Shown here in pieces: positions 63,401 through 64,000 of a stretch of DNA of 64,000 nucleotides. Source of the DNA: Dyella_D sp052115385 (GTDB lineage: Bacteria; Pseudomonadota; Gammaproteobacteria; Xanthomonadales; Rhodanobacteraceae); the NCBI RefSeq assembly GCF_052115385.1, contig NZ_JBFRGP010000004.1, forward strand, positions 395,039-459,038. Reading direction: 5' to 3'. The translations under genes were made by a program, and so were the position numbers. The notes beneath the pieces are model-generated. The model had not been told where the DNA came from. It saw nothing but the letters and a program-made list of their open reading frames with translations, and did no database searches. Every line of letters begins with the position of its first letter. Positions within the stretch are counted from its first letter, which is position 1.

Positions 63401-64000
63401 CCTCGCGATCCAGGGCGGCGCCACCACCGCGGGCACCTATTCGGGCGGCAACCTCAAGACAGTGACGGACCCGGCGACAGGTGCGATCAAACTGCAGCTC
63501 GCCGATGCACCGAAGTTCGGCAACGTGACGGTCAACGACAGCGGCTCGGGCAAGATCACGGGTGTGAGCGCTGGTGCCATCGGCGCCAGCTCGACGGATG
63601 CCGTCAACGGTTCGCAGCTGTACAGCACCAACCAGCAGGTCAGCCAGAACACGACGAATATCGCCAACAACACCACGGCGATCACCAATCTTGGCAATCA
63701 GACCACCACCAACACCAACAACATCACCTCGCTGCAGCAGGACGCGCTGCAGTGGAACGGTTCGCTCAACGCCTACGACGCCAGCCATGGCAGCGGTTCG
63801 CCGCAGAAGATCAGCAACGTCGGTGCGGGTGCCTTGTCCTCGAGCAGCACCGATGCGGTGAACGGCTCGCAGCTCAACGCGACCAACCAGCAGGTCGGCC
63901 AGAACACCACGAACATCGCCAACAACAGCACGGCGATCACCAACCTGGGCAACCAGACCACCACCAACACCAACAACATCACCTCGCTGCAGCAGGATGC
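60489..64000 (+). CDS. Trimeric autotransporter adhesin (YadA family), 3' end beyond the window
   Basis: The frame opens at ATG 60489 and stays open to the window edge, so at least 1170 residues are present and the C-terminal membrane anchor is not seen. It starts with an extended signal peptide region (MNKIFSKVWNRSLGQLVVAS), which in type V secretion slows export, then a hydrophobic core and ALAN cleavage near residue 64. A long head follows with YadA-like repeats (NSVAIG, GMALG, GDAAS motifs). The neck ERQVTNVAAGR...STDAINGSQLF starts near 627. The stalk has coiled-coil NTTNIANNTTAITNLGNQ repeats. It is an outer-membrane adhesin by homology. A ribosome-binding agaggaag lies just upstream. 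Confidence 0.93.
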   Translation, partial: MNKIFSKVWNRSLGQLVVASELATGRHGNGGNAAGGPASAGLKLGTLAAALAAVVQFWPSAALANTYNSSQSCTTGSSGAVGRINPGTTSAYAVDGSGTYSNVAGCNASGNGYTGVTVYGAFAQANGNGASVYGIQSSASAWGTAMGLETVASGTGSTALGFGSNATALNSVAIGGAGGNGTTPLSVANSTTASGAGAVAIGSNGSRGAQAASSDGIAIGGQSSVASSATSGVAVGRGSSVSAAFGLAAGDAATAGSNAVAIGKSANAGTTDSVAIGNGAGVAGTGSIAIGKGASALGGSVDINAIAIGVGATSYGQSFALGTGANADQSGFAQQNSGVAIGASASTSNNTTRGLALGSGATVDASTVIDAGMALGASAKASANNAMALGTTANAYGNNSIAQGTNAVAGVNGTPATANDIALGNGAKATGGNSVATGASALANAAGAVALGGNATAGASAQATDAIAIGGQSSVAAGASSGMALGRGASVTAAFGLAAGDAASAAGSAIALGKGAKATGSQSISIGTGNTVSGNNSGAIGDPSVITGTGSYSLGNNNTINANNAFVVGNNVTIASGLDGAVALGNNTTVAASNPTANATINGTTYGFAGTAPAAGGVVSVGASGAERQVTNVAAGRLSGTSTDAINGSQLFATNQAVGTLGTTVTNLGNSTASTLGGGATYNSGTGTISGFSQPINPVSTVGAVGAPVNQSTVAGALGALNNNVANTASIAVKYDAAGGNTITLGATGGSGAPAAGVKITNLTAATLGATSTDAVNGSQLYATNQQVSQNTTNIANNTTAITNLGNQTTTNTNNITSLKQDALQWNSTLGAYDASHGSASPQKISNVGAGALSSTSTDAVNGSQLNATNQNVSNVANNLTSLTNNVTNGTVGPVQQTGQANRLALVAPGASGAAPGAAQQLSNVAAGVASTDAVNVSQLSSATSGVTTAGVNFAGNDNSAGSVHRDLGQTLAIQGGATTAGTYSGGNLKTVTDPATGAIKLQLADAPKFGNVTVNDSGSGKITGVSAGAIGASSTDAVNGSQLYSTNQQVSQNTTNIANNTTAITNLGNQTTTNTNNITSLQQDALQWNGSLNAYDASHGSGSPQKISNVGAGALSSSSTDAVNGSQLNATNQQVGQNTTNIANNSTAITNLGNQTTTNTNNITSLQQD
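62838..64000 (+). repeat. Near-identical 264-bp in-frame repeats in the adhesin stalk
   Basis: Segment 62838-63101 is repeated at 63627-63890, offset by 789 bp (263 codons), with only scattered changes. A third copy begins at 63882, 255 bp later (85 codons), and runs out of the window. Each encodes QNTTNIANN-TAITNLGNQ-, then SLQQDALQWN and a STDAVNGSQLN neck. These likely arose by recombination and lengthen the stalk. Confidence 0.85.

Noticed and set aside
60297..63788. Long reverse-strand frames across the adhesin (up to 619 codons)
   Set aside because: They are complements of a repetitive, GC-rich gene with a clear YadA-type sense frame; their sequences are Val/Ala/Gly/Asp-rich with no known domain.

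Overview
The window is about 64 kb of high-GC chromosome, densely packed with bacterial genes. Protein families and gene order (gcvR/dapA/bamC; pcnB-folK-panBCD; nnr-tsaE-amiC-mutL; rplU-rpmA-obgE; rpsT-murJ-ribF-ileS-lspA-ispH) point to a gammaproteobacterium of the Xanthomonadales, probably Rhodanobacteraceae or a close relative such as Dyella or Rhodanobacter. This placement comes from recalled gene order and protein style, not from a search.

Positions 1-31000 are mostly core housekeeping. They hold lysine synthesis (dapA with a BamC-like lipoprotein), ferredoxin, tRNA-Glu(CTC), poly(A) polymerase, folate and pantothenate synthesis, glucose-6-phosphate isomerase, epoxyqueuosine reductase, NAD(P)HX repair, tsaE, cell-wall amidase and MutL. 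Next come tandem DUF1684 proteins and a small set of metabolic genes (two crotonases, FKBP, Nudix, rhodanese). A DUF4139 protein, an atypical asparaginase, a thioesterase overlapping uvrA, two exported proteins and the L21/L27 genes complete this part. Dispersed palindromic elements sit in several gaps, notably at the 3' ends of convergent gene pairs.

Between obgE and rpsT lies a tightly overlapping three-gene operon (32229-37948) encoding an SMC-like complex of the Wadjet/MksBEF type (JetA, JetB, JetC). No JetD/MksG nuclease gene is next to it. The core resumes with rpsT, murJ, ribF, ileS, lspA and ispH.

From 45900 to 50340 is an accessory segment ending at tRNA-Thr(CGT). It holds a HipBA toxin-antitoxin pair behind a 50-bp perfect palindrome, two RebB-family (R-body) paralogues and an unknown membrane protein.

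From 50600 to the right edge is a signalling and surface region. An RcsD-like pseudo-kinase with an HPt domain is followed by an RcsB-like regulator and a second NarL-type regulator. A CHASE2 protein is paired with a FecR/LysM protein. A hybrid PAS histidine kinase is divergent from another RcsB-like regulator. The window ends inside a large trimeric autotransporter adhesin (from 60489) that runs off the edge. A reasonable inference is that the phosphorelay proteins sense the envelope and control surface structures such as this adhesin.
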